From contig CAJXNQ010000001.1 of assembly GCA_913057215.1 (NCBI GenBank), positions 62,001-126,000 on the forward strand: a DNA stretch of 64,000 nucleotides, in the 5' to 3' direction. The translations under genes and the position numbers were made by a program. Below are positions 40,749 to 49,872 of this stretch, piece by piece. How positions within the stretch are numbered: the stretch's first letter is position 1; the number at the start of each line of letters is the position of its first letter. The notes beneath the pieces are model-generated. The model was not told the origin of the DNA. It ran no database searches and worked only from the letters and a program-made list of their open reading frames with translations. Source of the DNA: an uncultured Gammaproteobacteria bacterium. GTDB taxonomy: Bacteria; Pseudomonadota; Gammaproteobacteria; Pseudomonadales; Litorivicinaceae.

Positions 40749-42668
40749 ATGGAACTTCAAAGTTTGATTTACCTGTTTGTCGGTGCATCTTTTGCACTGT
40801 ACATCGGGATTGCGATTTGGGCGAAAGCAGGCTCGACGTCTGACTTTTATGTAGCAGGTGGTGGCGTAAGCCCCGTTGCCAACGGTATGGCGACAGCAGC
40901 CGACTGGATGTCAGCGGCATCCTTTATTTCACTGGCGGGCATTGTTTCCCTGCTTGGTCGTGACTCAGGGGCCTACTTGATGGGTTGGACCGGTGGTTAC
41001 GTCTTACTGGCGATGCTGCTCGCACCCTACTTGAGAAAATTTGGCAAGTTCACGGTGCCAGATTTCGTGGGTGACCGGTATTATTCAGATGTGGCGCGAA
41101 CAGTCGCCGTGATCTGTGTGATTTTCGTGTCCTTTACCTACGTTGCGGGTCAAATGCGTGGCGTCGGGATTGTGTTCTCTCGCTTCCTTCAGGTTGATAT
41201 TAATACCGGTGTGATCCTCGGCATGGGCATTGTCTTTGTCTATGCAGTTCTCGGCGGTATGAAGGGCATTACCTACACGCAGGTTGCTCAGTACTGTGTC
41301 TTGATTGTGGCCTACACGATTCCAGCGATTTTCCTTTCGTTACAGGTGACCGGTGATTTTCTCCCGCAGATTGGCTTTGGTGGGACGATTGAGTTCGCCT
41401 TTGACAACGGGGTGCGCGAAATTCCCGCTGGGACCTATGTGCTGCATGCCCTCGATCAATCCTTTAAGGATCTTGGATTTAGCATTCCTTACACTGAAGG
41501 ACGCGCAGGAGTTTGGGACACATTCCTCCTAACAGTCGCTTTGATGTGCGGTACTGCTGGGCTTCCTCACGTGATCGTGCGTTTCTTCACAGTGCCTCGT
41601 GTTCGTGATGCGCGGATCTCTGCGGGTTGGGCGCTCCTGTTCATTGCCTTGCTGTACACCGTGTGTCCAGCTGTTGGTGCCTTTGGTCGTCTGAACGTGA
41701 TCAAGAACCTGCAAAACAACGACTACGCAACCTGGACGCAGGAATGTACTGCGGATCAGCGCGCTGAAGTCGACGCAATGATTGCTCAAGGGATCGATAC
41801 CGCACGGATGCCGTGTCGTGGACAGTGGTTTGCCACTTGGGAGAATTCCGGTCTTATCGGTTGGATGGATAAAAACGGTGATGGGAAGATTCAGGTCGCC
41901 AACGGTGCCGCCTTTGAGGGCAAGCCAACGTTTGATGGCGATGCGCGAGGCCCATCTGGTGAGCGTGTGCTGACCAATACACCGCTCCCAGCGCCTGCGG
42001 GACAGGCGATTGAGAATGAGGTCTACGTCGACCGCGACATTATCGTACTGGCCAATCCTGAGATTGCGGCTCTACCAAACTGGGTGATTGCATTGATTGC
42101 AGCCGGTGGTTTGGCGGCAGCACTTTCAACGGCCGCTGGTTTGTTGCTCGTAATTTCGTCCTCGATCTCACATGACCTGCTTGGTCGCGTGATGTTCAAA
42201 GACCCCGAGACGGGTCGGTCGAAACTGACGGATGGCCAGGAACTGATGGCAGCTCGAATTGCCGCAGCCTGTGCGATTGGTGTGGCCGGTTATTTGGGGA
42301 TCAATCCGCCCGGCTTCGTGGCGCAGGTTGTAGCCTTTGCCTTCGGTCTGGCGGCTGCCTCCTTCTTCCCTGTGATCATCAACGGTGTCTTTGACAAGCG
42401 GATGAACAAAGAGGGTGCAATTGCCGGCATGCTCGTGGGCTTGAGTGTGACCTTTATCTACATCGTACTGAACGTGTTTGTTGATAAATCGGGAACCTTC
42501 AAGGTGTTCTCAATCGAGGCCACTGGTATCGGGACAATCGGCATGGTGATTCACTTCATCGTGGCCTATGTGGTCTCACGTGCGACGGCTGAACCACCAC
42601 AAGAGATTCAAGAGATGGTCGAAAGCATCCGAATCCCGCGTGGCGCAGGTGCGGCGACGGCACATTGA
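40749..42668 (+). CDS. Sodium-solute symporter, VC_2705/ActP-like group
   Basis: A 639-residue SSS-family carrier with about 13 helices. ATAADWMSAASFISLAGI and GGMKGITYTQVAQY are family motifs. A periplasmic-type insert of about 90 residues (around 320-440) includes an EF-hand-like loop starting at Asp374 (DKNGDGKIQV); its twelfth position is Asn, not the usual Glu. Family knowledge: relatives carry acetate or other short acids with sodium. The DUF4212 partner, the divergent symporter-kinase and the downstream DUF294 gene form the usual cluster. AAGGAGCC precedes the ATG, and a strong terminator follows. Confidence 0.9.
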   Translation: MELQSLIYLFVGASFALYIGIAIWAKAGSTSDFYVAGGGVSPVANGMATAADWMSAASFISLAGIVSLLGRDSGAYLMGWTGGYVLLAMLLAPYLRKFGKFTVPDFVGDRYYSDVARTVAVICVIFVSFTYVAGQMRGVGIVFSRFLQVDINTGVILGMGIVFVYAVLGGMKGITYTQVAQYCVLIVAYTIPAIFLSLQVTGDFLPQIGFGGTIEFAFDNGVREIPAGTYVLHALDQSFKDLGFSIPYTEGRAGVWDTFLLTVALMCGTAGLPHVIVRFFTVPRVRDARISAGWALLFIALLYTVCPAVGAFGRLNVIKNLQNNDYATWTQECTADQRAEVDAMIAQGIDTARMPCRGQWFATWENSGLIGWMDKNGDGKIQVANGAAFEGKPTFDGDARGPSGERVLTNTPLPAPAGQAIENEVYVDRDIIVLANPEIAALPNWVIALIAAGGLAAALSTAAGLLLVISSSISHDLLGRVMFKDPETGRSKLTDGQELMAARIAAACAIGVAGYLGINPPGFVAQVVAFAFGLAAASFFPVIINGVFDKRMNKEGAIAGMLVGLSVTFIYIVLNVFVDKSGTFKVFSIEATGIGTIGMVIHFIVAYVVSRATAEPPQEIQEMVESIRIPRGAGAATAH

Positions 42669-42697
42669 TTCAGCTGACTTCGGTCAATTGAAGATGG

Positions 42698-42723
42698 AAA
42701 AGGGCGCTACGGCGCCCTTTTTT
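42698..42723 (+). terminator. Rho-independent terminator after symporter
   Basis: AAAAGGGCGC (42698-42707) pairs with GCGCCCTTTT (42712-42721) around a TACG tetraloop, then more T. The stem has 10 bp. The CUACGG loop closure is a very stable UNCG-type tetraloop. It separates the symporter operon from the DUF294 gene. Confidence 0.9.
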
Positions 42724-42758
42724 CTGTCAGCATAGAGGCCTGTGATTCTGGAGCGACT

Positions 42759-44612
42759 ATGGTCAGCGAAGTCTTAAATACCTCAATCCCACCCTTTGAT
42801 TTATTAAGTCACGAACAAATCGAAACACTGCAGCAGTCTGTTTCGATTGCCTATTTTCAAGCCGGTCAAGACATCATTGCTGCCGGTGGAAACCCCGAGG
42901 GTCTGTACATCATCATCAAGGGCAAAGTTGAGGAGTATGACGAATCGATCAGTGGCACTCGAGATGATCAGCGCGTGGCGCAATATTCTGAGGGCGATTT
43001 GTTTGGTTCTCTGGCTGTTTTAAAGGGTCGTGCCCGGGATAAGTACCAAGCCTTTGAGGAATGCATTTGTCATTTGGTGCCGGCGCGCGTCTTTATCGAT
43101 TTAGTCCATGACAACCCCGAATTTAGACACTTTTTTCACAAAGGCCTTGCGACCATGGAGAAGCAGCGGCTTCGGCTGACTGTTCCCCAGGGCGCGGACG
43201 ATTTCAGTCTTGTCCGGATTCGAGATTCCGTGCTTCGAGACCCTTTGATCGTGGCGCCGTCAACGTCCATTGCTGATGTGGTCCTCGCAATGCGCGATGC
43301 ACATATTGATTGTGCCCTTGTCGAATGTGAGTCATGCGACGAGAACTATGGTTTGGTCACCGGGACGGATCTTCTTGATGCTCTCGCGCTCGACGGTCTC
43401 GCACGTGAGACCCCGGTTGAGACCATCACAACCCGCGAACTCATCACTGTCAACGCGTCTGAATTTTTATTTAATGCGTTGATCTTGATGACGCGTAAGC
43501 ACATCAAGCGCGTTGTCGTGATGGATCATGGCGAGGTCGTGGGGGTCAGCGAGCTGACCGATATTCTGAGTTATCTCACCGGTCAAACCCATCTCGCAGG
43601 TGTTCAGATTGAAAAGGCGAAGACGGTTGCTGAGCTTGCCGACGCCTCCCGAGCTTTGCATGCGTTGATTCGAACGTTGAACGCGAAAGGCGTCAAAATT
43701 CGTTTCATGATGGAACTGCTGGCTGCGTTGAATGGCCGTTTGGTGGCGAAGCTCTATGAGATTTCGATGCCGTCTGAGGTGCTCGAAAATACGGCCCTGA
43801 CCGTCTTAGGATCTGAAGGTCGCTGGGAGCAGATCGTTAAAACAGACCAAGACAACGCGTTGATTATTGCTGACGATTTTGTGTGGCCAGATGATGTGCG
43901 GATTCCCCTACTGAATCAGTTTACCGAGGATCTAATCTCCATCGGATTTCCGAGGTGCCCCGGTAATATCATGGTGAGTAATCCAGAGTGGGCGCAGACC
44001 ATTTCTGCATGGAAAGCAACCATGACTGCATGGACCCAAGACATGAGTGAGGCATCGCAAATGAACATGGCGATCTCGCTGGATGGCCATTTTGTCGCAG
44101 GCAATAAAGCGCTGTATCAGGGGCTTTCCCATTGGGCGCATGACCACATGCGTGGTAACGATATTTTTCTGGCACATTTTGCGCAGCCCGTGTTGAGCTT
44201 TGGGGTGCCTTTGACCCTGTTTGGGAATGTGAAAAGTGATTCCCAAGGACTCGACATTAAAAAGGCAGGCATTTTTCCATTGGTGCATGGAGTGCGCTCG
44301 TTGGCTCTCAAATATCGAATTCGTCAAACCAATACCTATCGACGGATCGAAGAATTGGTCGCCGCAGGTGCAATTCATGAACGACTCGGTCGGAACTTAG
44401 AGAGTGCATTGTCTCTCTTTATGCAATTGCGACTGCAAACACAGATTGAGCAATTGGAAGCTGCGGGGACCGATGACGGTTCGCAGGTCACACACAACCG
44501 TATCGATGTCACTGGACTCAATCGACTGGATCGCGATTTATTGCGAGAGGCACTTCATGTGATTAAAGAGTTCAAAGAGTGGCTGGCTCTTGAACTGCAC
44601 ATTCGGGGTTAG
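42759..44612 (+). CDS. Cyclic-nucleotide-binding/CBS/DUF294 nucleotidyltransferase-like protein
   Basis: A 617-residue protein with four parts: a cNMP-binding-like domain (about residues 15-130), a pair of CBS domains (about 155-280), a GlnD-like nucleotidyltransferase domain with GSEGRWEQIVKTDQDNA (about 345-365) and a C-terminal DUF294 helical domain. Family knowledge: this architecture is conserved next to the DUF4212/symporter cluster; the enzyme activity is not proven. It probably senses a nucleotide and modifies a partner. The exonuclease follows after two bases. Confidence 0.9.
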   Translation: MVSEVLNTSIPPFDLLSHEQIETLQQSVSIAYFQAGQDIIAAGGNPEGLYIIIKGKVEEYDESISGTRDDQRVAQYSEGDLFGSLAVLKGRARDKYQAFEECICHLVPARVFIDLVHDNPEFRHFFHKGLATMEKQRLRLTVPQGADDFSLVRIRDSVLRDPLIVAPSTSIADVVLAMRDAHIDCALVECESCDENYGLVTGTDLLDALALDGLARETPVETITTRELITVNASEFLFNALILMTRKHIKRVVVMDHGEVVGVSELTDILSYLTGQTHLAGVQIEKAKTVAELADASRALHALIRTLNAKGVKIRFMMELLAALNGRLVAKLYEISMPSEVLENTALTVLGSEGRWEQIVKTDQDNALIIADDFVWPDDVRIPLLNQFTEDLISIGFPRCPGNIMVSNPEWAQTISAWKATMTAWTQDMSEASQMNMAISLDGHFVAGNKALYQGLSHWAHDHMRGNDIFLAHFAQPVLSFGVPLTLFGNVKSDSQGLDIKKAGIFPLVHGVRSLALKYRIRQTNTYRRIEELVAAGAIHERLGRNLESALSLFMQLRLQTQIEQLEAAGTDDGSQVTHNRIDVTGLNRLDRDLLREALHVIKEFKEWLALELHIRG

Positions 44613-44614
44613 GC

Positions 44615-45223
44615 ATGTTAGTTCGCACCCTCAAACGGTTAGCCGATCGGTATAAGCATCGCGACTCGGCGCACCAACACCTTTTCGAGCCATATCGTGG
44701 ACATGAGGTGATTTCGATTGACTGCGAGATGACTGGGCTTGATGTGAAGCAAGATGAAATCATCTCGCTCGCGGCTGTGCGAATTGAGGGGCATCAAATT
44801 CATTCAGGCGAGGCGTTTGAGGCCAAGGTCGATCATCGCGATCGACTGGGTGCAGACTCGATTGTGATTCATCACATCCGCAAAATGGATCTTGAAGACG
44901 CGGTCCCAATGGAAACAGCCCTAATGGCCTTGATCGAATTCATTGGTAATCGTCCAATTCTTGGGTACAACCTGCAATTTGATTTAAAATTTTTAGATCG
45001 CTACACACAGCCATTGCTTGGGTTGTCGCTTCCCAATCGAACGATTGAGCTTGCCGATGTGTATCGTCAGAAAGTTGTGAGTCGTCAGCCCGATGCTGTG
45101 CCGCATTTGGGTTTTGAGGCCATTTTAGAGGATTTGGATTTGCCAGTCTTTGGACGCCATACTGCACTTGGAGATGCCACGACAGTGGCCATGGCCTACG
45201 TGAAATTGATGCAGCGATCATGA
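44615..45223 (+). CDS. DEDDh 3'-5' exonuclease (DnaQ-like)
   Basis: A 202-residue exonuclease-fold protein. The acidic residues are in [10 protein letters not shown] (Asp, Glu), [14 protein letters not shown] (Asp) and [12 protein letters not shown] (His, Asp), giving the full DEDDh set. Family knowledge: DnaQ-like enzymes remove 3' nucleotides from DNA or RNA. Its two-base spacing from the DUF294 gene suggests a linked function. It overlaps ttcA by four bases (ATGA). Confidence 0.88.
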   Translation: MLVRTLKRLADRYKHRDSAHQHLFEPYRGHEVISIDCEMTGLDVKQDEIISLAAVRIEGHQIHSGEAFEAKVDHRDRLGADSIVIHHIRKMDLEDAVPMETALMALIEFIGNRPILGYNLQFDLKFLDRYTQPLLGLSLPNRTIELADVYRQKVVSRQPDAVPHLGFEAILEDLDLPVFGRHTALGDATTVAMAYVKLMQRS

Positions 45224-46179
45224 CGCGAGCACACGATGCCGATGCGTTCGCGCGGGGCAAACGACAACAGCGTCTACGGCGGCTGACAGGCCAAGCCATT
45301 GGTGATTACAGCATGATTGAGTCCGGCGATCGCGTGATGGTCTGTCTTTCCGGTGGAAAGGACTCCTACACCATGCTGGATATGCTTGAGTCGTTGAGGC
45401 GATCAGCACCCGTTGATTTTGAGTTGATCGCAGTGACGCTCGACCAAAAACAGCCGGGATACCCGGAAGATGTCTTGCCAAACTACATGGCTGGCCGCGA
45501 GACTCCATTTTACGTGATTGAGCGGGATACCTATTCGACCGTCAAACGGGTCGTGCCTGAGGGGAAGACCACCTGCGCACTGTGCTCAAGGCTGCGTCGG
45601 GGCACGTTATATGGTTTTGCAGAGGCCAACGGCATCACCAAGATTGCATTGGGTCACCATCGAGACGACATTGTTGAAACTCTGTTTTTGAATCTTTTTT
45701 TTGGTTCGACACTCAAAACCATGCCGCCCAAATTGGTGTCCGATGACGGACGGTATGTGGTGATCAGACCGCTTGCGTACTGCAAGGAACAAGACATTCA
45801 GGCGTATGCAGAGGATCAAGCGTTCCCGATCATCCCCTGCAATCTCTGCGGATCCCAACCCAATTTAAAGCGCGCTGAAATTAAAGCCATGATCCAAGAA
45901 TGGGAAACGCGCTTCCCTGGGCGTGTTGATAACCTATTTCGTGGTCTGAAGCATGTGGTGCCATCGCATCTATTGGATACTGAATTGTTTCCGTTTGAGA
46001 GCCCAAGCCCAGAGGAATTGCTTCAGTATCGATCCGAGCATCCGCTGACTGATGCCTCCGATGTGACCGATGTACTTGCTGAGGCAGCGCTCAATCCTTG
46101 GATTCAGACGGTTGAGCCTGAATCGGATCAAGCTCAAGACATCATCATAAAGACAGGTGTCAAGGTCCAGAGGCCATAG
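45220..46179 (+). CDS. ttcA: tRNA 2-thiocytidine biosynthesis protein TtcA
   Basis: A 319-residue PP-loop ATPase with [14 protein letters not shown], the Fe-S cysteines in [10 protein letters not shown] (and [12 protein letters not shown]), and [13 protein letters not shown]. Family knowledge: TtcA thiolates cytidine 32 in some tRNAs. The ATG overlaps the exonuclease stop (ATGA). The last 46 bases overlap the end of the opposite-strand TauE/SafE-like gene. ttcA often sits near fnr or cbb3 genes; here the cbb3 operon ends right beside it. Confidence 0.95.
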   Translation: MTRAHDADAFARGKRQQRLRRLTGQAIGDYSMIESGDRVMVCLSGGKDSYTMLDMLESLRRSAPVDFELIAVTLDQKQPGYPEDVLPNYMAGRETPFYVIERDTYSTVKRVVPEGKTTCALCSRLRRGTLYGFAEANGITKIALGHHRDDIVETLFLNLFFGSTLKTMPPKLVSDDGRYVVIRPLAYCKEQDIQAYAEDQAFPIIPCNLCGSQPNLKRAEIKAMIQEWETRFPGRVDNLFRGLKHVVPSHLLDTELFPFESPSPEELLQYRSEHPLTDASDVTDVLAEAALNPWIQTVEPESDQAQDIIIKTGVKVQRP

Positions 46180-46832
46180 AGCGCGACCATTCCCCCTGAG
46201 ATGCGTTTGAATGCGTCGCTTTTGAGTGTGAATCCAAGCGACGCGCTGAGATAACCCGCGCCTAAGATCGCAGGCAATGTGCCAAGGCCAAATAGAAACA
46301 TTTGCGTGGCTGCTTGGCCTGCATGGGCTGTAGATGCGGACCACAGCAGGGCCGAATAGACCAATCCGCATGGCAGAAATCCCCAAGCCAATCCGTATTT
46401 CAGCGCGTTGGTCGGTCGATCTGGAGTGGCCCGCGAGCGAAACCGGTTCACCCACGGAGTGATCACACGCTGCCCAATGGATTCAAGTGTGTTGAGGCCT
46501 TTCCAGAGCTCACTGATCCAAAGCCCCATCGCGATCAAAAGACAGCCGGCGATGAGTCGAAACACAATAATCAACACCTCATGATCGCCGCGCAACCAAC
46601 CACCGATCAATCCAAACAGCAAACCCAATGCTGTATAGGAGATGACCCGCCCGGCCGACGCACTGCCAATCAGTTTCCAAAATGACCAACCCTGACGTGC
46701 ATGTTCTGGGATCGAGAGGCTAAATGCGGCTGTAATGCCGCCGCACATGACAAGACAGTGCGCGGAACCGAACAGCCCAATCAACAAAGCAGCACCTGCG
46801 CCGATGGGATCTGTGCAGAGCGTATCAATCAT
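46134..46832 (-). CDS. TauE/SafE-family membrane protein at end of cbb3 operon
   Basis: A 232-residue protein with about six helices and two Cys-containing motifs, [11 protein letters not shown] (residue ~25) and [11 protein letters not shown]. Family knowledge: this HCxxMCGG group follows ccoS in many cbb3 gene clusters and is linked to copper handling for the oxidase; the substrate is uncertain. The ATG at 46832 overlaps the ccoS stop by eight bases, which supports the start. Its 3' end overlaps ttcA. Confidence 0.85.
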   Translation of the reverse strand: MIDTLCTDPIGAGAALLIGLFGSAHCLVMCGGITAAFSLSIPEHARQGWSFWKLIGSASAGRVISYTALGLLFGLIGGWLRGDHEVLIIVFRLIAGCLLIAMGLWISELWKGLNTLESIGQRVITPWVNRFRSRATPDRPTNALKYGLAWGFLPCGLVYSALLWSASTAHAGQAATQMFLFGLGTLPAILGAGYLSASLGFTLKSDAFKRISGGMVALYGLWTLTPVFMMMS

Positions 46833-47022
46833 CGGTGGAGCGGTTTGAGCGGTCTTTCTCGATCGCGCGCTTGTGCAATTCGTCGTCGTCATCAAACAAG
46901 ATGTCGGATCCAGAACGATCCAAATCGTCGAACTGCTTGGATTTGACGGCCCAGCCAAACGCCCAGATCGCGAGCGCAAGGAGAATGATCGAAAGTGGGA
47001 TGAGCGCGTAGATCACATTCAT
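46825..47022 (-). CDS. ccoS: cbb3 oxidase maturation protein CcoS
   Basis: A 65-residue protein with one N-terminal membrane helix (IYALIPLSIILLALAIWAF), then SKQFDDLDRSGSDILFDD, the CcoS signature. Family knowledge: CcoS is needed to put haem and copper into the oxidase. The ATG overlaps the ccoI stop (ATGA), and its end overlaps the next gene. Confidence 0.92.
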   Translation of the reverse strand: MNVIYALIPLSIILLALAIWAFGWAVKSKQFDDLDRSGSDILFDDDDELHKRAIEKDRSNRSTDD

Positions 47023-49385
47023 GACAGCTTTTTTAACCTCAATGCATTGACGATCACAAAGACGCTCGATGCGCTCATACCGATGGCAGCGAGCCACGGT
47101 GGCACAAATCCAGCGACCGCGAAAGGCACCGCCACAACATTGTAAACCAGCACCCAAAAGAAACTCTGCCGAATAACACGGCGTGCACGGATGGCTGTAT
47201 TTCTCAGGCTGATTAAGGTCTCAAGACTGGGTGACAACAGCACAGATCCTGCGGATAGACGGGTTAGATCAGAGGCCTGTGCGAAGGTCACGCTGCCATT
47301 GGCAGAGGCAAGGACAGGCGCATCATTGAGGCCATCACCCACCATCACGACTGAATCATCACAGCCTTTCAAAAACGCCAATTTATCTTCAGGTGTTTGT
47401 TCTCCGAAATAGGATGTGATGCCGAGCGCTTTCGCGGCGTCAGCCACCCGTGCGTCCTGATCGCCACTTAAGAGGGTGATGCGAATCCCGGCCTCGGACA
47501 GTTGCTTCACCGCATCGGCTGCATTGAGTCTGAAGCCGTCCTCAAGTGCGACCGAGGCAATGGGCTTGCCATTTTTTTCAAGTGTGATGGTCAAGGCATC
47601 TGGATACTCGGGGACTGTTTCGTCCTGCGATGCACGTCTGATGGCATAGTGAGCACCTTCATAATCACCTTCAACGCCTCGTCCAGGATGATGCATCACC
47701 TGTTCCATTGGCCAGGGTTTGATGTCACGAAAAGCCTGTGCGATCGGATGCGGCGAGCTGGCCTCCAGTCCACTGATACAGGCCAACACATCAGATTCAG
47801 ACCAGCTTGTCTCAAGATGACGCACCCCAAAGCGCCGAAACTGCCCTTCAGTGAGGGTGCCCGTCTTGTCAAAAATCCAGTGCTTCGATTGCGCAAATGC
47901 CAAAAGATGTGTGGGGTTAAGCAACAAAATACCCTGTTGTCTCAGTGTTCGAATCGTGACCGTCCAAGCTGTCGGAATGGCGAGCGACAGCGCGCATGGA
48001 CAGGTGACCACCAATACAGAAAGCGCATACTCAAAAGCGCGCTCGGGATCCACTGGCCACCAGCCAATCCAGGTCAGAGCTGAAACACTGAGTACGGCCG
48101 CTATAAACCCGCGAATCAGTGGTTCAGTCCATCGCGCCTCGGGTGTCTGTACGTGTTCGGCCTGTCGGGCAAGATGCTCAAGTTTACCGAGAAAGGCATT
48201 TTGCCCGATGCGTTCGACACGGCATTGCAGCGTCATCGATCCATTGACCGATCCAGCCAAGATTTCATCACCGGCTTCAATCGTATGCGGATTAAACTCC
48301 CCGGTCAGTGCCTGTGTGTCGACGGATCCCGATCCCGACAGCAATGTGAGATCGACAGGCGCCTGCTGCCCGGCCGTGAGCTGCACCAGATCGCCTGGCT
48401 TTAAGGAGGACACAGGGACTTGTTCGATGGTTCCATCGGCCTCGAGTCGACTCATGGTCATGGGCATGGGCCGTGATTCAACCGGCGTATCGAGCACCTT
48501 GTGTCGGGCGGTGAGCTCGAGGTAGCGCCCGGTGAGCAAAAACAGTGTAAACATCGATACGGAATCGAAATACACCTCGCCAACCCCAGCCAGGGTTGCG
48601 AAGATTGAGGCGGACCAAGCCAGTGATAAGGCCAGCGCGACAGGAACATCCATGCCGAGCGTCCGATTTTTCAGATCGCGATATGCGCCTCGAAAGAACG
48701 GCTGCGCGGAATAGAGCATCACAGGGATCGAGACCAGTAACGAGACCCAGCGCAGGAAGGCGCGCTGCTCGGCTTCGATGAATGAGGCATCACCAATATA
48801 GAGTGCGGTAGCAAACATCATCACTTGCATGGCACCAATGGCGGCAACACCAATGCGTTTGAGCATTGCTTTTCGCTCACGTTTCCGAGCTTGGAAAGCG
48901 CCCTCGTCGGTCAGCAGTGTTGCTGTGTAACCCAGTTGATCAATGCGCGCGAGGATGTCGGATAAACGCGTAACTGTCTGACTCCAGCGGATGGTGAGGG
49001 TCTGCCGTCCAAGATGGGCATGGCTTTCAAGTACGCCATCGGTTGCGCTGAGTACACGTTCAAGCAGCCACGTGCAGGCGGCACATCGGATTTGTGGCAC
49101 TGACAACTCGATCTCTTGACGCTCTCCATCCAAGGTGACAGCGTGCCTGGCGAGAAACTCGGGGTCGTCAAACAGCGTCCACTGTGTCGCTGCATCAGGC
49201 CGTGGTGAAAGGGTATCTCGGTAGTCATAAAACGAATCGAGCCCTTGGGACTGAATCCAGTCCACTGCACCGGCGCATCCGTGGCAACACAGTGTTTGTG
49301 AGGCCCCTTTGATTGATCTGTGGTAGGTAGACTCCGGGGGACAGGATTCACCGCAGTGAAAGCAGTCTGGTCTCTCAGGGTGCAA
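47019..49385 (-). CDS. ccoI: Copper-exporting P-type ATPase for cbb3 assembly (CcoI/FixI)
   Basis: A 788-residue P1B ATPase. It has an N-terminal Cys-rich segment (CFHCGESCP, then CCHGCAGA), a metal-binding CAACTWLLE, the membrane metal site CPCALSLAIPT, and the phosphorylation motif DKTGTLTEG. Family knowledge: CcoI moves copper across the inner membrane for the cbb3 centre. The start is probably TTG at 49385, 11 bases inside fixH. It is of normal length. Confidence 0.93.
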   Translation of the reverse strand: MHPERPDCFHCGESCPPESTYHRSIKGASQTLCCHGCAGAVDWIQSQGLDSFYDYRDTLSPRPDAATQWTLFDDPEFLARHAVTLDGERQEIELSVPQIRCAACTWLLERVLSATDGVLESHAHLGRQTLTIRWSQTVTRLSDILARIDQLGYTATLLTDEGAFQARKRERKAMLKRIGVAAIGAMQVMMFATALYIGDASFIEAEQRAFLRWVSLLVSIPVMLYSAQPFFRGAYRDLKNRTLGMDVPVALALSLAWSASIFATLAGVGEVYFDSVSMFTLFLLTGRYLELTARHKVLDTPVESRPMPMTMSRLEADGTIEQVPVSSLKPGDLVQLTAGQQAPVDLTLLSGSGSVDTQALTGEFNPHTIEAGDEILAGSVNGSMTLQCRVERIGQNAFLGKLEHLARQAEHVQTPEARWTEPLIRGFIAAVLSVSALTWIGWWPVDPERAFEYALSVLVVTCPCALSLAIPTAWTVTIRTLRQQGILLLNPTHLLAFAQSKHWIFDKTGTLTEGQFRRFGVRHLETSWSESDVLACISGLEASSPHPIAQAFRDIKPWPMEQVMHHPGRGVEGDYEGAHYAIRRASQDETVPEYPDALTITLEKNGKPIASVALEDGFRLNAADAVKQLSEAGIRITLLSGDQDARVADAAKALGITSYFGEQTPEDKLAFLKGCDDSVVMVGDGLNDAPVLASANGSVTFAQASDLTRLSAGSVLLSPSLETLISLRNTAIRARRVIRQSFFWVLVYNVVAVPFAVAGFVPPWLAAIGMSASSVFVIVNALRLKKLS

Positions 49386-49872
49386 TGTCGACAGGCCCCT
49401 TCAGCGGCAGGAGAATCCGTTCGCTGATGCGCCACGTTCCATCGGGTGCAAGGAGTTCAAGGTTTTTAGGCCCAATTGCCAATGAATCGAGCGACGCCAA
49501 GAAATAGCCGGGCCGCACGGCAGTTAACTCAAATTCAATGTCGTCTCGCGCGCGTGTGGGTGACCGTAACGCCCCTTTAATAGTCTCCACAGGCTCGGCC
49601 TGACCAAAATCGATCAATAAAAGGAGGTCACCGGTCATCTCATCCATGGTCAATGAGCCTGCAATTCCGAGTGTGGATGCCAACTCATCGCGCTCTCGAT
49701 ATTCGTTGTAGAGCACACCTTGTCGGTAGTAATCATCACTGACAAGTCCATCACTGGTTTTGATCGCGATGCCAAGCATGGTGAATCCGACAACCATGGT
49801 GACGGCAATGGGAGTAATCAAAAACCACGTCCAGGGCTCTCGATACCAGGGCTTTGAAGTATTCAGTTCCAA
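49375..49872 (-). CDS. fixH: FixH/CcoH cbb3 assembly protein
   Basis: A 165-residue protein with an N-terminal membrane helix (WTWFLITPIAVTMVVGFTML) and a periplasmic beta-rich domain with VSDDYYRQG. Family knowledge: FixH/CcoH joins the oxidase and promotes assembly. It overlaps ccoG by 10 bases and ccoI by 11, consistent with one operon. The ATG at 49872 fits. Confidence 0.88.
   Translation of the reverse strand: MELNTSKPWYREPWTWFLITPIAVTMVVGFTMLGIAIKTSDGLVSDDYYRQGVLYNEYRERDELASTLGIAGSLTMDEMTGDLLLLIDFGQAEPVETIKGALRSPTRARDDIEFELTAVRPGYFLASLDSLAIGPKNLELLAPDGTWRISERILLPLKGPVDIAP

Noticed and set aside
47502-48525. Two long plus-strand frames (about 193 and 224 codons) inside ccoI
   Set aside because: They are antisense to a well-supported ATPase and have no recognisable motif.
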